Origin: Mangrovibacter plantisponsor
GTDB lineage: Bacteria > Pseudomonadota > Gammaproteobacteria > Enterobacterales > Enterobacteriaceae
Reading direction: 5' to 3'
DNA: 64,000 nt
Assembly: GCF_003182475.1 (NCBI RefSeq)
Contig: NZ_QGTS01000007.1
Location: 124,001-188,000 of the forward strand
In this document: positions 53,665 through 63,679 of the stretch, piece by piece
Layout of the letters: every line of letters starts with the position of its first letter
Position numbering within the stretch: position 1 is the stretch's first letter
Notes under the pieces: generated by a model
Seen by the model: the letters and a program-made list of their open reading frames with translations, nothing else
Databases searched by the model: none
What the model was told of the DNA's origin: nothing
Translations under genes and position numbers: made by a program

Positions 53665-54630
53665 ATGGAAAGAAATTATCCTTTCGTATTTACAGGAGGC
53701 GTAGTGTCCGGATTCCCCTCAATACTGACACAGAAAATGATCTCTGCCTTTCTGGCACTTGCACCGGATGAAGGCTACTCACGTACACCGATGAAGGAGG
53801 TCAAACTGTTGCGGGTAAATGAATCTATGCCTCATACACCCGTTCTTTATGAACCCTGCATAGTTATTGTTCTGCAGGGAAAGAAAACAGGCTTAATGGG
53901 CGGACAGGCGTTCATCTATGATGCCGGGCATTATCTGGTTGTCTCAGTTCCTGTTCCGTTTACCAGCCAGACAACTGCCAGCCAGGAGGAACCTCTGCTG
54001 GCCATGTCTGTATCGCTCGATGTCGCACTTATCGCCGAATTAATGATTGAAATGCGGGGAAATGACATAAGCGATAATGAGAGTGCAGGGATAATGTTTT
54101 CCACCCCGCAGGGAGGAGAGCTGTCAGATACGGTTTATCGGCTTCTGACAACACTTTCTGATGAGGAGCAAGCCAGAATTCTGGGGCCGGGTATTCTGAA
54201 AGAACTTTATTATCGTGTGCTGATTGATACTCAGGGAGCCTCAATAAGAGCGGCGCTCTCCGGAAAGGGGCATTTCAGGCAAGTTGCTGCGGCTATACGT
54301 ACTATGCATACCCGGTTTATGGATAATATTGACATCAATATGCTGGCGAAAGTAGCCGGGATGAGCATTCCTTCTTTTCACCGCCATTTCAGAGCATTCA
54401 CTGGCACAACACCAAAGCAGTACCTTATTTCTATCAGGTTACACCAGGCGCGTTTTTTAATGGTAAAACGAAATGTCACTGCCAGCGAAGCTTCTTTAAG
54501 GGTTGGTTATGTCAGCCCGACACAATTCAGCAGAGAATTTAGCCGGTTCTTTGGTAGCCCACCACAAAAAGAAGCGCACCGTCTACGCCATTTATTAAAG
54601 GTTAAAGCTGAGTCATACTGGCCGGAATAA
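53665..54630 (+). CDS. AraC-family regulator with AraC_N domain
   Basis: Regulator of 321 aa: N-terminal AraC_N domain (about 40-190: PVLYEPCIVIVLQGKKTGLM) of the YqhC type and C-terminal double helix-turn-helix (LAKVAGMSIPSFHRHFRAFT, then ASLRVGYVSPTQFSREFSRF). YqhC-type activators respond to aldehydes and turn on reductases. The 124-bp divergent gap to the two-SDR operon makes that operon its likely target. Confidence 0.86.
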   Translation: MERNYPFVFTGGVVSGFPSILTQKMISAFLALAPDEGYSRTPMKEVKLLRVNESMPHTPVLYEPCIVIVLQGKKTGLMGGQAFIYDAGHYLVVSVPVPFTSQTTASQEEPLLAMSVSLDVALIAELMIEMRGNDISDNESAGIMFSTPQGGELSDTVYRLLTTLSDEEQARILGPGILKELYYRVLIDTQGASIRAALSGKGHFRQVAAAIRTMHTRFMDNIDINMLAKVAGMSIPSFHRHFRAFTGTTPKQYLISIRLHQARFLMVKRNVTASEASLRVGYVSPTQFSREFSRFFGSPPQKEAHRLRHLLKVKAESYWPE

Positions 54631-54679
54631 TTTCATGCTGATCACGATGTCGGCGCATTTAATATTAATACGATCTCAA

Positions 54680-54702
54680 CCTGCCATTACCGGAATGGCA
54701 GG
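54680..54702. terminator. Hairpin between convergent AraC and LysR genes
   Basis: CCTGCCAT-TACCGGA-ATGGCAGG, an 8-bp perfect stem, 49 nt after the AraC stop; no T-run. Confidence 0.55.
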
Positions 54703-54813
54703 TAAGGCAATGTGAGCCCCCTCACTTCGAACCACGAAAATGCTTTGCCCGGAGGGTACCCCAATGGAGATACAACTGGGTGACTATACCTTACTCAAAC
54801 CGGTATTAAGAAT

Positions 54814-55716
54814 TCAGACATGTTCAAAAAGATGATCCAGAAATACCCGCACTGCGGGATTAGAACGCCGGCTTTCATGCCACAGTACCGAAATATTATG
54901 CCGCTCTACTGTATAGCCCGCCAGCAGAGGAACTAACTTTTTATCTTTTACCCACGAATCCGCTATAAAGCTCGCAACCATCCCTATTCCGGCACCAGCA
55001 GTAATTGCCGCTACAACGGCTTCACTGACATCAACAATAATACTGGATGAAGGCACAATTTCGATCTCCTTTTCGCCAACCCGAAACGGCCAACGAAAAA
55101 TCTGCCCGGTATTCTGGTAACGCAGATTGACCGTTTTGTGCTCATTCAGATCATACGGGTGTTCCGGCGCGGGATGCCGGGCCAAATATTCAGGCGAAGC
55201 ATAACAACCTATGTGATAGGGAGAAAGATGGCGTGACAACAGATTTGAATCTGCGAGTTCGCCGAGCCGGACGGCGATATCAATATTCTCATCAACGATA
55301 CTTATCACATGATCACTTAACCGTAAGTCAATCTTCACTTTTGGGTAAATTGCGCAGAACTGCGGAATAACCGGCGCAATCAAATGAATACCGACCGGTA
55401 ACGATGCCGCAATTCTCAATATTCCCGCTGGCTCAGCATGAGCGCGCTTTGCCAGTTGCTCAATCTCATCAGCATCGCGCAACAGCCGTAGTGCCCGCTC
55501 ATGAATCTCGCGCCCTTCCGCAGTCAAAACCAGAGAGCGAGTGGTACGGATAAATAAAGTGACCCCGAGAAGCTGTTCCAGTCGTTGAACGCTCTTACTT
55601 ACCGCTGAAGGTGAAATGGACAAAGAGCGTGCCGCAGCAGTGTAGCTGCCGAGAGAACCAGCACGAGCAAATGCAATAAGACCCGTAAGCCTTTCAAAAC
55701 CAATTTGTTCCTTCAT
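54814..55716 (-). CDS. LysR-family regulator
   Basis: Regulator of 300 aa. Helix-turn-helix near residues 20-45 ([20 protein letters not shown]), effector domain after. It is divergent from the quinone-oxidoreductase gene with a 93-bp gap, the classical arrangement for a LysR gene and its target. Confidence 0.87.
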   Translation of the reverse strand: MKEQIGFERLTGLIAFARAGSLGSYTAAARSLSISPSAVSKSVQRLEQLLGVTLFIRTTRSLVLTAEGREIHERALRLLRDADEIEQLAKRAHAEPAGILRIAASLPVGIHLIAPVIPQFCAIYPKVKIDLRLSDHVISIVDENIDIAVRLGELADSNLLSRHLSPYHIGCYASPEYLARHPAPEHPYDLNEHKTVNLRYQNTGQIFRWPFRVGEKEIEIVPSSSIIVDVSEAVVAAITAGAGIGMVASFIADSWVKDKKLVPLLAGYTVERHNISVLWHESRRSNPAVRVFLDHLFEHV

Positions 55717-55809
55717 GGCACAATTAAAGCGAAACTGAACCCAATTATCAATCCTGGATAACAGTTATATTGTTTGTTACGAAAGTCCTTTTATTAAAGT
55801 GAGACGATA

Positions 55810-56826
55810 ATGACTGACGTAATGAAAGCAGTACAACTGCGAGCTTTTGGCGGGCCGGAAAACCTGTTGTATGAAGATGCGCCAGTACCTGCGGTGGGAA
55901 GCGACGAAGTACTTGTACATGTACATGCAGCCGGTGTTAATCCCCCTGACTTGTATTTGCGAGACGGTTATCGGGCGCTTCCGCCTGAATGGTGGCCAAA
56001 ACCAACATTTCCACTCATCCCCGGAACTGATGTATCAGGAGTCATTGCAGCAGTCGGTGAAAATGTCTCTGCATTCAGCCCAGGGGATGAGGTCTATTCA
56101 ATGGTGCGTTTCCCGGAAGGGATAATGAATGGCAGCGGTGCCTACGCAGACTATGTGAGTATTCCTGCATCACAGGTCGCATTCAAACCCCACAGGCTCA
56201 CACATATTCAGGCTGCTGGTGCGCCGATGTCGCTGCTTACAGTCTGGCAATTTCTTGTCGAACTGGGTCACAACGCACCAAATCCATTTCAGCCATTTCA
56301 GCATACACCTGTTTCACTGGAAGGCCGGACAGTACTGGTAAATGGTGCTGGCGGTGGCGTGGGGCATCTTGCCGTACAAATAGCTAAGTGGAAAGGGGCA
56401 CGAGTTATTGCCGTTGCATCATCCCGGCATGAAGAACTTTTACGCAATCTGGGTGCAGATGAGTTCATCGATTACACCCAAAAAGCAGCGGAGACTGTAG
56501 TAAAAAATGTCGATCTCGTCCTGGATACTGTTGGTGGCCCAAACATGGAGCGCTTCCTTGGTTGCATCAAACAGGGCGGAGCATTATTTCTGGTTAATCC
56601 TTTGGGTTTTTCCGGACAGAATGAGGCCGTTGAAAAGGGTATTACCGTATCATCAACGCAAGTACGTTCTGATGGTGCGCAACTTATTGAGGCCAGTAAT
56701 CTTCTGGATAAAGGAATTATCCGGGTGGTCGTTGATAGTACCTATCCCTTAGCCAGGGCATCAGATGCGCATAAGCGCGCTGAGTTGGGAAGTATTCAGG
56801 GCAAGATTGTGCTCACAAATTTTTGA
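55810..56826 (+). CDS. NADPH:quinone oxidoreductase-like MDR protein
   Basis: Zinc-free medium-chain reductase of 338 aa. The nucleotide-binding segment is VNGAGGGVGHLAVQ, with KWKGARVIAVASS after it; the N-terminal catalytic domain contains HAAGVNPPDLYLRDG. It lacks the cysteine ligands of zinc alcohol dehydrogenases. It probably reduces quinones or reactive carbonyls under control of the divergent LysR gene. Confidence 0.87.
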   Translation: MTDVMKAVQLRAFGGPENLLYEDAPVPAVGSDEVLVHVHAAGVNPPDLYLRDGYRALPPEWWPKPTFPLIPGTDVSGVIAAVGENVSAFSPGDEVYSMVRFPEGIMNGSGAYADYVSIPASQVAFKPHRLTHIQAAGAPMSLLTVWQFLVELGHNAPNPFQPFQHTPVSLEGRTVLVNGAGGGVGHLAVQIAKWKGARVIAVASSRHEELLRNLGADEFIDYTQKAAETVVKNVDLVLDTVGGPNMERFLGCIKQGGALFLVNPLGFSGQNEAVEKGITVSSTQVRSDGAQLIEASNLLDKGIIRVVVDSTYPLARASDAHKRAELGSIQGKIVLTNF

Positions 56827-56841
56827 TTTCGCTTCACCTGC

Positions 56842-56872
56842 CTGCCATTCACTGATGTTATGTGAATGGCAG
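56842..56872. terminator. Bidirectional terminator between MDR and AKR genes
   Basis: CTGCCATTCAC and GTGAATGGCAG form an 11-bp perfect stem with a 9-nt loop between two convergent stops (15 nt from each). Confidence 0.78.
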
Positions 56873-56886
56873 TGTTTCGATGCGGT

Positions 56887-57900
56887 TCAGGAGGCAGAGG
56901 CCTCAGGCACATTAGTGCCCATTCCTTCGGGCAGAAACGGGACAATTTCGGCCAGTTCATCCTCGCTCAGTCTGAACTCTGCTGCGCCAAGCAATCCGTC
57001 AATTTGCGCCGGACGGCGTGCACCGACTATCGCGCCGGATACAGCTGGTTGTCTCAGCACCCACGCAATTGCTACAGCCGCGGGTGTCTGACCGTGGCGT
57101 TCACCAATCCGACGGAAGGTTTCAACCAGCGCAAGGTTCCTGGTCAGGCGCGGTTCCTTAAAGTCAGGACTTCGGAATTTACGCCAGTCATCATCGGGGA
57201 GGCTGGCAATCCGCTCACGCGTCATTGCCCCACTCAACAGGCCCGATTGCAAAGTTGAATAAGCGATAATGCCGGTGTTCGTCTGCTCGCAGAATGGCAG
57301 GATGTCGGACTCTGCCTCACGCATAAGCGCCGAATAAGGCGGCTGTAGTGAGACAATATCCGTCACTGCCTGTGCTCGTTTGAGTTGCGCCACATCGAAA
57401 TTGGAGACACCGATAGCACGCACCTTCCCCTGCTTACGTGCTTTGTCTACCGCAGCAAGTGCGGCCTCAATGCCGTCATCCGGTCCGCCTGCAGGAAAAG
57501 CAGGCCAGTGGATCTGATACAAGTCAATGGTTTCTGTACGCAGGCGGCGCAGGCTTTCGTCAATCTCTCTGGCCAACGAGTCTGGTGCCAGTGAATGCGA
57601 AATCTGCCGAGTTGCCGGATCCCAAACCAGACTGCCTTTTGTGAATACCAACGGACGACGCGAAGCCGGCACCCGGCGCAAAAGCTGCCCGACAATTTCC
57701 TCTGCGTGCCCCAGGCCGTAAACGGCAGCGGTATCTATCCAGTTAACTCCCCTTTCTACTGCATACTCCAGCGCAGCCAGACTTTCAGCATCATCCTGCG
57801 CTCCCCAGCCAAATTCCCAGCCCGCCCCTGCGATGGCCCAGGTTCCCAGGCCGACAGGAGAAATAGTGAAATCGGCATTGCCCAATTTGTTCTGTTGCAT
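56887..57900 (-). CDS. Aldo/keto reductase
   Basis: AKR of 337 aa with the catalytic tetrad D56, Y61, K88 and H131 (NWIDTAAVYG, VFTKGS, LYQIHWP) and the cofactor end GAIVGARRP. It probably reduces aldehydes with NADPH. A LysR gene is divergent with a 102-bp gap and is the likely regulator. Confidence 0.88.
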   Translation of the reverse strand: MQQNKLGNADFTISPVGLGTWAIAGAGWEFGWGAQDDAESLAALEYAVERGVNWIDTAAVYGLGHAEEIVGQLLRRVPASRRPLVFTKGSLVWDPATRQISHSLAPDSLAREIDESLRRLRTETIDLYQIHWPAFPAGGPDDGIEAALAAVDKARKQGKVRAIGVSNFDVAQLKRAQAVTDIVSLQPPYSALMREAESDILPFCEQTNTGIIAYSTLQSGLLSGAMTRERIASLPDDDWRKFRSPDFKEPRLTRNLALVETFRRIGERHGQTPAAVAIAWVLRQPAVSGAIVGARRPAQIDGLLGAAEFRLSEDELAEIVPFLPEGMGTNVPEASAS

Positions 57901-58002
57901 CGTTTAATTTCCCAATGAATTAGACAACTTCATTGTGGCACGCCATATATGAGACGATAAGCTATGTTATCTTTTATGAACTACTGAATATTTCTCATTA
58001 AT

Positions 58003-58884
58003 ATGACAATCGATCTCCATGAACTGGATGCCTTTGAAGCCGTTGCACGACACAGAAGTTTCCGCAAAGCTGCCGCTGAAAGGGGTGTATCTGCTTCAGC
58101 GCTGAGCCATGCCCTGCGCGGGCTTGAAGAACGTCTGGGTGTGCGACTACTCCATCGCACCACACGTAGCGTAACGCCAACAGAGGCAGGCCACCGTCTG
58201 CTGGCCCGGCTCGCACCTGCTCTCCGCGATGTGGCCGATGCCCTCTCCGATGTGACGGCATTACAGGCTGTACCAACAGGAACGCTTCGTCTGAATGTAC
58301 CGCGCCCGGCAGCCTGGTTGGTACTGTCAGCAATATTACCGGGTTTCGTGGCGAAGTATCCCAGAGTGAAAGTCGACGTTGTGACCGACGATGGTCTGGT
58401 CGATATTGTGGATGATGGCTTCGACGCAGGCATCCGTTTCGGCGAGAGTCTGGCCGGAGATATGGTCGCTGTGCCTGTCGGTCCCTCGCAACGCTTTGTC
58501 TGCATTGCCGCACCGTCATATCTGAATGCGTATAATGCGCCAAACATACCGACAGACCTGCTGAATCATGCCTGTATTTGTCGCCGCTTTCCAGGCGGTC
58601 ATTACTATAACTGGGAATTTTTGGTTGCCGGTAAGCCGCAGTCCATCGCTGTTTCTGGCCCCCTGGTATTCGACGACGATATGCTGATGGTCCAGGCTGC
58701 ACGCGACGGTGCAGGTATTGCCTACCTCTATGAAGCAATGGTGAGAGAGGATTTAGCTGAAGGCAGGCTGGTTTCTTTACTGGAAGCTTTTAGTACGCCG
58801 CCAGGCCGTTTTTTTCTCTACTATTCCGGGCGAAGGCATCTGCCCACGGCGCTGCGCGCATTTGTGGATTTTATTCGTAAATAG
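58003..58884 (+). CDS. LysR-family regulator of the AKR gene
   Basis: Regulator of 293 aa. The N-terminal helix-turn-helix is FRKAAAERGVSASALSHALR, followed by the effector-binding domain (FDAGIRFGESLAGDMV). Many such regulators next to AKR genes act on them. It is the fourth regulator/oxidoreductase pair within 11 kb. Confidence 0.87.
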   Translation: MTIDLHELDAFEAVARHRSFRKAAAERGVSASALSHALRGLEERLGVRLLHRTTRSVTPTEAGHRLLARLAPALRDVADALSDVTALQAVPTGTLRLNVPRPAAWLVLSAILPGFVAKYPRVKVDVVTDDGLVDIVDDGFDAGIRFGESLAGDMVAVPVGPSQRFVCIAAPSYLNAYNAPNIPTDLLNHACICRRFPGGHYYNWEFLVAGKPQSIAVSGPLVFDDDMLMVQAARDGAGIAYLYEAMVREDLAEGRLVSLLEAFSTPPGRFFLYYSGRRHLPTALRAFVDFIRK

Positions 58885-59034
58885 AATTCCCCATGCCAGA
58901 GCGTTACTACGCTTTTCCAGGGTAACTCGCCCGCATGATTGACTTTGTCAACGGCCTGAACACTTATCTGCCAGGCCTCTATAACGACGATGAACATGAC
59001 AAAAGATGTTAACAGTGTGTACTGATAACCTGTT

Positions 59035-59856
59035 TCATGGGGCATGGGTCTGGTGTGCGCTTATTTTACGCTCAGAAAAGTAATGCGCGGGGGTGCTTCC
59101 CATCACTTTGCGGAACATGGTGATAAATGCATTGACCGATTCATATCCTAACTTTATCGCCACATTTTGTACTGATACACCACTCGCCAGTTCCTGCAGG
59201 GCAATAATCAAATGCAGTTGCTGGCGCCAGCGCCCAAAAGACAGGCCCGTTTCTCGCACCATTAAACGCGCCAGAGAACGTTCACTGAGTGCCAGCCTTT
59301 TTGCCCAGTTTTTTAAAGTGCTACGGTCGTCAGGGTGACTGACCAGTGTCTCGGCCATAGTGCGGATTTTCGGGTGAGACGATACAGGCAGGCTCAGTTT
59401 CTGTTGTGGCATGGTGGCTAACTCATCAAGTGTCACCCGGGTGAGTCTGGCGACATGGCTTTCTGGTGAATAATCAACCCCCTCCTGGGTCAGGCGATCA
59501 ACCAGTTCTTTGATAAGCCCGGAAATCGCCAACGTGCAGCATCGCTCAGGCAGTGCTGCGGCACCGGGTTCAATGAACAGATAATTGAGATGTGCATTCC
59601 AGGTGGCTTTCGCACTGTGCGCAATACCACCGGGGATCCAGACGGCACAATCGGGCGGCACTATCCAGATATCATTTTCAGCGCGGCAAATTACCGCACC
59701 ATACAGGGCAATAATCAACTGCCCTTTGCGATGTGTATGCACCGGCACTTCTGCCGCGTAATCAACAAAATCCAGATGGCGTGCAACTGCAGGGCAAGGT
59801 GTGGAATCCGGGTCAAACAGCGTATTGGCGAGTGAGCGGGGCATACAATTGGCCAC
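59035..59856 (-). CDS. AraC-family regulator (NimR-like) of the FUSC efflux operon
   Basis: Regulator of 273 aa: N-terminal cupin (HTHRKGQLIIALYGAVICRA, WIPGGIAHS) and C-terminal helix-turn-helix pair (LSERSLARLMVRETGLSFGR and VAIKLGYESVNAFITMFRKV). It is divergent from the FUSC operon with a 65-bp gap and is its likely controller. Cupin AraC proteins of this branch (YeaM/NimR) act on neighbouring exporters. Confidence 0.85.
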   Translation of the reverse strand: MANCMPRSLANTLFDPDSTPCPAVARHLDFVDYAAEVPVHTHRKGQLIIALYGAVICRAENDIWIVPPDCAVWIPGGIAHSAKATWNAHLNYLFIEPGAAALPERCCTLAISGLIKELVDRLTQEGVDYSPESHVARLTRVTLDELATMPQQKLSLPVSSHPKIRTMAETLVSHPDDRSTLKNWAKRLALSERSLARLMVRETGLSFGRWRQQLHLIIALQELASGVSVQNVAIKLGYESVNAFITMFRKVMGSTPAHYFSERKISAHQTHAP

Positions 59857-59921
59857 ATTTAGGTATTTTTTGACAGAATAGAGTATTTAAGCATGCATGC
59901 AAGCCGGTAATAATCTCCGGC

Positions 59922-61961
59922 ATGAACAAAACCAACGTTAGCCACTTTCATTTTTTACACGCGATAAGCCATCGTTTCCACCGTGCGACTTCCGCCACGC
60001 TATTGAATGATGCCAGCGCGTTGATCTACTCCGCAAAGAGCTTCATCGCGGCAATGCTCGCATACTATATTGCCCTGTCGATAGGCCTGGAGCGGCCATC
60101 CTGGGCAATCATCACCGTGTATATCGTTTCACAAACTTCTGTTGGCGCATCGCTAAGCCGGTGCCTTTATCGCCTGGCAGGAACTGTTGTGGGTGCTGGC
60201 ATGACAGTGTTAATCGTGCCCACATTCGTGAACATGCCTGTTTTTTGCAGTGTGATACTGGCCGCCTGGATAACCTTCTGCCTCTATTTATCACTGCTGG
60301 AACGTACGCCCCGCGCCTACAGTTTTGTTCTGGCAGGCTACACCGCGAGCCTGATTGGTTTTCCCGCAGTATCCGACCCTGGTGCGATTTTTCACATCGC
60401 CATTGTACGGGTACAGGAGATAATCATTGGAATATGCTGTGCGGCGTTAATTCATCGTTATGTGTTGCCCGCACGCATCTCTGCCCTGTTTAACAGCAAA
60501 CTGTCGCAAACGCTGCAGGCGGCGCGCCAACGGGTTGCGGACACCTTAGCGCGCAAGCCAGGTGCAGTTTCAGTTCCCCTGCATACATCACTGGCTTTGC
60601 AGTTTCTGCAAGGCATCAGCCATCACATTCCTTATGATTTCGCGCTCTGTGTACCAGCGCGACAAGCCAGACAAGGGATCCACGACCGCCTGGCGCGGTT
60701 AATCATTGTCAACTGTGAGTTACACGACCGCCTGGTACTGATGGCAGTGATACCAGACGATGTGCAAAGCCTGATTGATGATGTTCAGGCCTGGCTTATC
60801 GGTGATGATGGAGGGGCAGGTAACAACACGGCTGAAGCCCTCAAAACACGCAGTGAACACTTGCTGCACAGGTATGCAGCTCAGGTTCTGACGCTTGACG
60901 ATGCTTTACAGGTCAGTTTTGTGCACTACCTGGCTGAAGCTATTGACCTGGTGCAGCAGTGTGGTCGTCTTTCTGATGCCATTTATGACGCGAGACCTGC
61001 GTCCAGGACAGCAGAAAAAAATACAGTGAAAGGGTACGTATTCCACCGTGACCCCCTCAGAGCGTTTCGCATGGCGTTGGGAGCTTTCTCCATTATTCTG
61101 AGTGGTTGCCTGGTCTGGATTTTTTCAGCCTGGCAGGATGGCGCCACGGCAGTCTCTCTTCTTGGGGTTTTTTGCACACTATTTGGTAGCTTCGATACGC
61201 CCGCACCGCATATTGCGAAATACGTTATCGGCTCGGTCTGGGGTGTGGTGCTTAGCCTGATTTACAGTTTCGCCCTGCTACCCCAGGTCAGTAATTTCAC
61301 CGTGCTGGTAGCGGTCTTAGCGCCGGTCTATTTATTTGCCGGTTCGCTCCAGGCAAGGCCGCCAACCACTTTTATGGCGATGGGAATAACCCTGACACTT
61401 CCCATCTTGTGCGAACTGGGTGCGCATTACAGCGGAGATTTTTCCGTAGCGGTTAACACTTCCATTGCCCTTTTTGCTTCGGCCGGCTTTGCCGTGATTG
61501 GTATGAGCCTTCTGCAAACCATACAGGCAGATGCCGCGATAAAACGCCTGCTGAAACTATGCCAGCGCGATATTCGCCGTTGCGTGAAAGGCAAGCCGAA
61601 TATCGACGAAACCCACTGGACCAACATGATGATTGACCGGGCGGCCTTACTGTTACCGCGTTTACAACACAGTGGGCAGTCCCCGGAATGGGCGCAGCAT
61701 CGCCTGTTGCATGTGCTTCGCATGGGGCTCTGTGCAATGCGTTTACGCCGATATGATTCCCCTATGAATGCAGGAATAACCAAATTGCTCACTCTGCTTA
61801 CCCGTCCGGCAGACATTGGCACCTTACTTCAGCAAATTGCCACGCTCATGGAGTACAACTTACCGGCAAAAGATAAACCATCGCGCCAGTATATTTTCTT
61901 GCTGGTTGATTTGTACTGCGCAATCCGCAATCAGAATATGGAGCCTGTCGATGATCAATGA
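59922..61961 (+). CDS. FUSC-family inner membrane efflux protein (AaeB-like)
   Basis: Inner membrane protein of 679 aa with two hydrophobic blocks (about residues 40-180 and 380-530), each followed by a cytoplasmic part; the typical FUSC layout. ERPSWAIITVYIVSQTSVGA is the conserved first-block stretch. With the two genes that follow it makes a tripartite-type exporter for aromatic acids or similar compounds. The gene order is FUSC, DUF1656, HlyD, whereas aaeXAB has FUSC last. Confidence 0.87.
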   Translation: MNKTNVSHFHFLHAISHRFHRATSATLLNDASALIYSAKSFIAAMLAYYIALSIGLERPSWAIITVYIVSQTSVGASLSRCLYRLAGTVVGAGMTVLIVPTFVNMPVFCSVILAAWITFCLYLSLLERTPRAYSFVLAGYTASLIGFPAVSDPGAIFHIAIVRVQEIIIGICCAALIHRYVLPARISALFNSKLSQTLQAARQRVADTLARKPGAVSVPLHTSLALQFLQGISHHIPYDFALCVPARQARQGIHDRLARLIIVNCELHDRLVLMAVIPDDVQSLIDDVQAWLIGDDGGAGNNTAEALKTRSEHLLHRYAAQVLTLDDALQVSFVHYLAEAIDLVQQCGRLSDAIYDARPASRTAEKNTVKGYVFHRDPLRAFRMALGAFSIILSGCLVWIFSAWQDGATAVSLLGVFCTLFGSFDTPAPHIAKYVIGSVWGVVLSLIYSFALLPQVSNFTVLVAVLAPVYLFAGSLQARPPTTFMAMGITLTLPILCELGAHYSGDFSVAVNTSIALFASAGFAVIGMSLLQTIQADAAIKRLLKLCQRDIRRCVKGKPNIDETHWTNMMIDRAALLLPRLQHSGQSPEWAQHRLLHVLRMGLCAMRLRRYDSPMNAGITKLLTLLTRPADIGTLLQQIATLMEYNLPAKDKPSRQYIFLLVDLYCAIRNQNMEPVDDQ

Positions 61962-62166
61962 CATCAATATCGGGGGTGTTTTTATTCCGGGACTGCTGGT
62001 GATCGCCCTCTTTGCCCTGGCCTGCACACTGTTACTGATTCCGTTGTTTACCTTCAGCCGTGCTTACCGTCGCCTGCCGTTTCGTCCGTTACTCGAGCTT
62101 TCCACTTGTATTATTACTTTTTACCTGCTGTTGCAGGGCCTGACCACGTTGGGGTTACTCGCATGA
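61951..62166 (+). CDS. DUF1656 small membrane protein (AaeX-like)
   Basis: Protein of 71 aa with two membrane helices (about 10-30 and 45-65). The start MINDINIGGVFIPG matches AaeX/YdhI-type proteins. It overlaps FUSC by 11 nt and the HlyD gene by 4 nt; the frame is open far upstream, but this ATG fits both length and context. Confidence 0.85.
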   Translation: MINDINIGGVFIPGLLVIALFALACTLLLIPLFTFSRAYRRLPFRPLLELSTCIITFYLLLQGLTTLGLLA

Positions 62167-63026
62167 AATCATTACTGTCTCTATTGGGCCGCTATGCGCT
62201 GACACTAAGCGCGGTGGCGATGGCTACCCTTATGGCTTTTATTTTCTGGAAACATTATGCGCAATTGCCCTGGACACGCGATGGCCGGGTTCGCGCGGAG
62301 GTGGTGCAGATTGCGCCGGATGTCTCCGGGCCGGTGCTTAACGTGGCTGTCCGTGATAATCAGTGGGTTAAGCGTGGCGATGTACTTTATTCCATTGACC
62401 CACACTGGCTTAACCTTGCCGTTGTCAGCGCACAGGCAGACGTTGAGGCAAAACGTCACGAGATGTTGATGCGCCAGGATGCAGCAAAGCGGCGCACGCA
62501 AATAAAAAAAATGGTTTCCGGCGAAGATTTACAGCAAACAACCAGTGCAGCCAGCATCGCTACGGCCAATTATCACGGTGCGCTGGCCGCGCTGGAACTT
62601 GCCGAGCTGAATTTGTCTCATGCCACTATTCGTTCACCGGTAACAGGCTATGTCACGCATTTGCGACTTCATTCCGGAGACTATGCCACACAGGGAGAAA
62701 CTAAAATTGCTGTCATTGATGCCCGTAGTTTCTGGGTGGTTGGCTATTTCGAGGAAACCCGGTTGCGCCATATTCATGTGGGAAATACGGCACACATTTC
62801 GCTGATGGGATTTGATTCGGTTATCACAGGCCATGTAGAAAGTATTGGTCGTGGGATAGGTGATAATAATGACGAAACGGGTCAGCTTGGCCTGCCTGAT
62901 GTTGAGCCGACATTTAGCTGGGTAAGGCTTGCACAACGTATTCCGGTACGGATTCATATCGATATCTTGCCCAAAGGGGTCGAACTGGTGGCGGGGTTAT
63001 CAGCCAGTATATCCGTCACACCATAA
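62163..63026 (+). CDS. HlyD-family membrane fusion protein (AaeA-like)
   Basis: Periplasmic adaptor of 287 aa: N-terminal membrane helix (about 10-27), biotinyl-lipoyl halves (VRAEVVQIAPDVSGPVLNVA and SHATIRSPVTGYVTHLRLHS) around a short coiled hairpin. It bridges the FUSC protein to an outer-membrane channel. ATG overlaps the DUF1656 stop. Confidence 0.9.
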   Translation: MKSLLSLLGRYALTLSAVAMATLMAFIFWKHYAQLPWTRDGRVRAEVVQIAPDVSGPVLNVAVRDNQWVKRGDVLYSIDPHWLNLAVVSAQADVEAKRHEMLMRQDAAKRRTQIKKMVSGEDLQQTTSAASIATANYHGALAALELAELNLSHATIRSPVTGYVTHLRLHSGDYATQGETKIAVIDARSFWVVGYFEETRLRHIHVGNTAHISLMGFDSVITGHVESIGRGIGDNNDETGQLGLPDVEPTFSWVRLAQRIPVRIHIDILPKGVELVAGLSASISVTP

Positions 63027-63142
63027 CGGCAGGTATTCTCCTCAACTGACGATCAACGCGAAGCAGCGATGTTGCAAGCTTTTGAATTTATCATGCAGAA
63101 GCGAATATACCTTATCAATAAATTAACTCTGATATTAATATT

Positions 63143-63502
63143 ATGAATAGCAGAACAGAATTTATAGCAGACTTAATTACCTGGATAAATAACAATATCG
63201 AGTCGTCACTCAAACTGGATGATGTAGCTATTAAATCTGGGTATTCAAAATGGCATTTACAACGATTATTTCTTACAGAGACAGGCCAGTGCCTTGGGGC
63301 ATTTATCAGAGAGAGAAAGTTAAAGCTTATTGCTGAGGAACTTATCAAGTCAGACGATTCATTGATAAACTTAGCGATACGGTTTGGTTTTGACTCGCAA
63401 CAATCATTAAACAGAGCGTTCCGCCAACGATATAATATTCCGCCACATCAGTACAGGAAGAAATATTGCCATCAGTATTCAGCACCTCCGAAAGAAAGAT
63501 AA
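63143..63502 (+). CDS. MarA/SoxS/RamA-type AraC regulator
   Basis: DNA-binding-only AraC protein of 119 aa. Two helix-turn-helix motifs are visible ([20 protein letters not shown] and [20 protein letters not shown]). The length and the absence of a sensor domain are those of MarA, SoxS and RamA, which turn on efflux. It lies 116 bp after the efflux operon on the same strand. Its end overlaps the convergent hok frame by 24 nt. Confidence 0.87.
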   Translation: MNSRTEFIADLITWINNNIESSLKLDDVAIKSGYSKWHLQRLFLTETGQCLGAFIRERKLKLIAEELIKSDDSLINLAIRFGFDSQQSLNRAFRQRYNIPPHQYRKKYCHQYSAPPKER

Positions 63503-63679
63503 AAACCAGGTTGCATAATAACCAGAAAAATATTGGTAAGCCAGCACGGCAGCGACCTCTCTGTTTCCGACCTTCACCCGGATTTCACATAAACGAGCCC
63601 GGGTCAGGCATGTGAATATTAACAACGTGATACACACGATTAATAAGCACCAGATAAGAGTATTTCGCGGCAGTTTCAT
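63479..63679 (-). CDS. Hok-family type I toxin, C-terminally extended
   Basis: Small membrane toxin of 66 aa. Residues 1-50 follow plasmid R1 Hok closely: [20 protein letters not shown], then [25 protein letters not shown] membrane helix spans about 8-24. GGAGG is 8 nt before the ATG. Usual Hok ends shortly after AYE; here the frame runs 16 more residues ([17 protein letters not shown]) into the 3' end of the convergent AraC gene, so the normal stop seems lost. The toxin may still work or be a degenerate copy. Confidence 0.85.
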   Translation of the reverse strand: MKLPRNTLIWCLLIVCITLLIFTCLTRARLCEIRVKVGNREVAAVLAYQYFSGYYATWFLSFFRRC

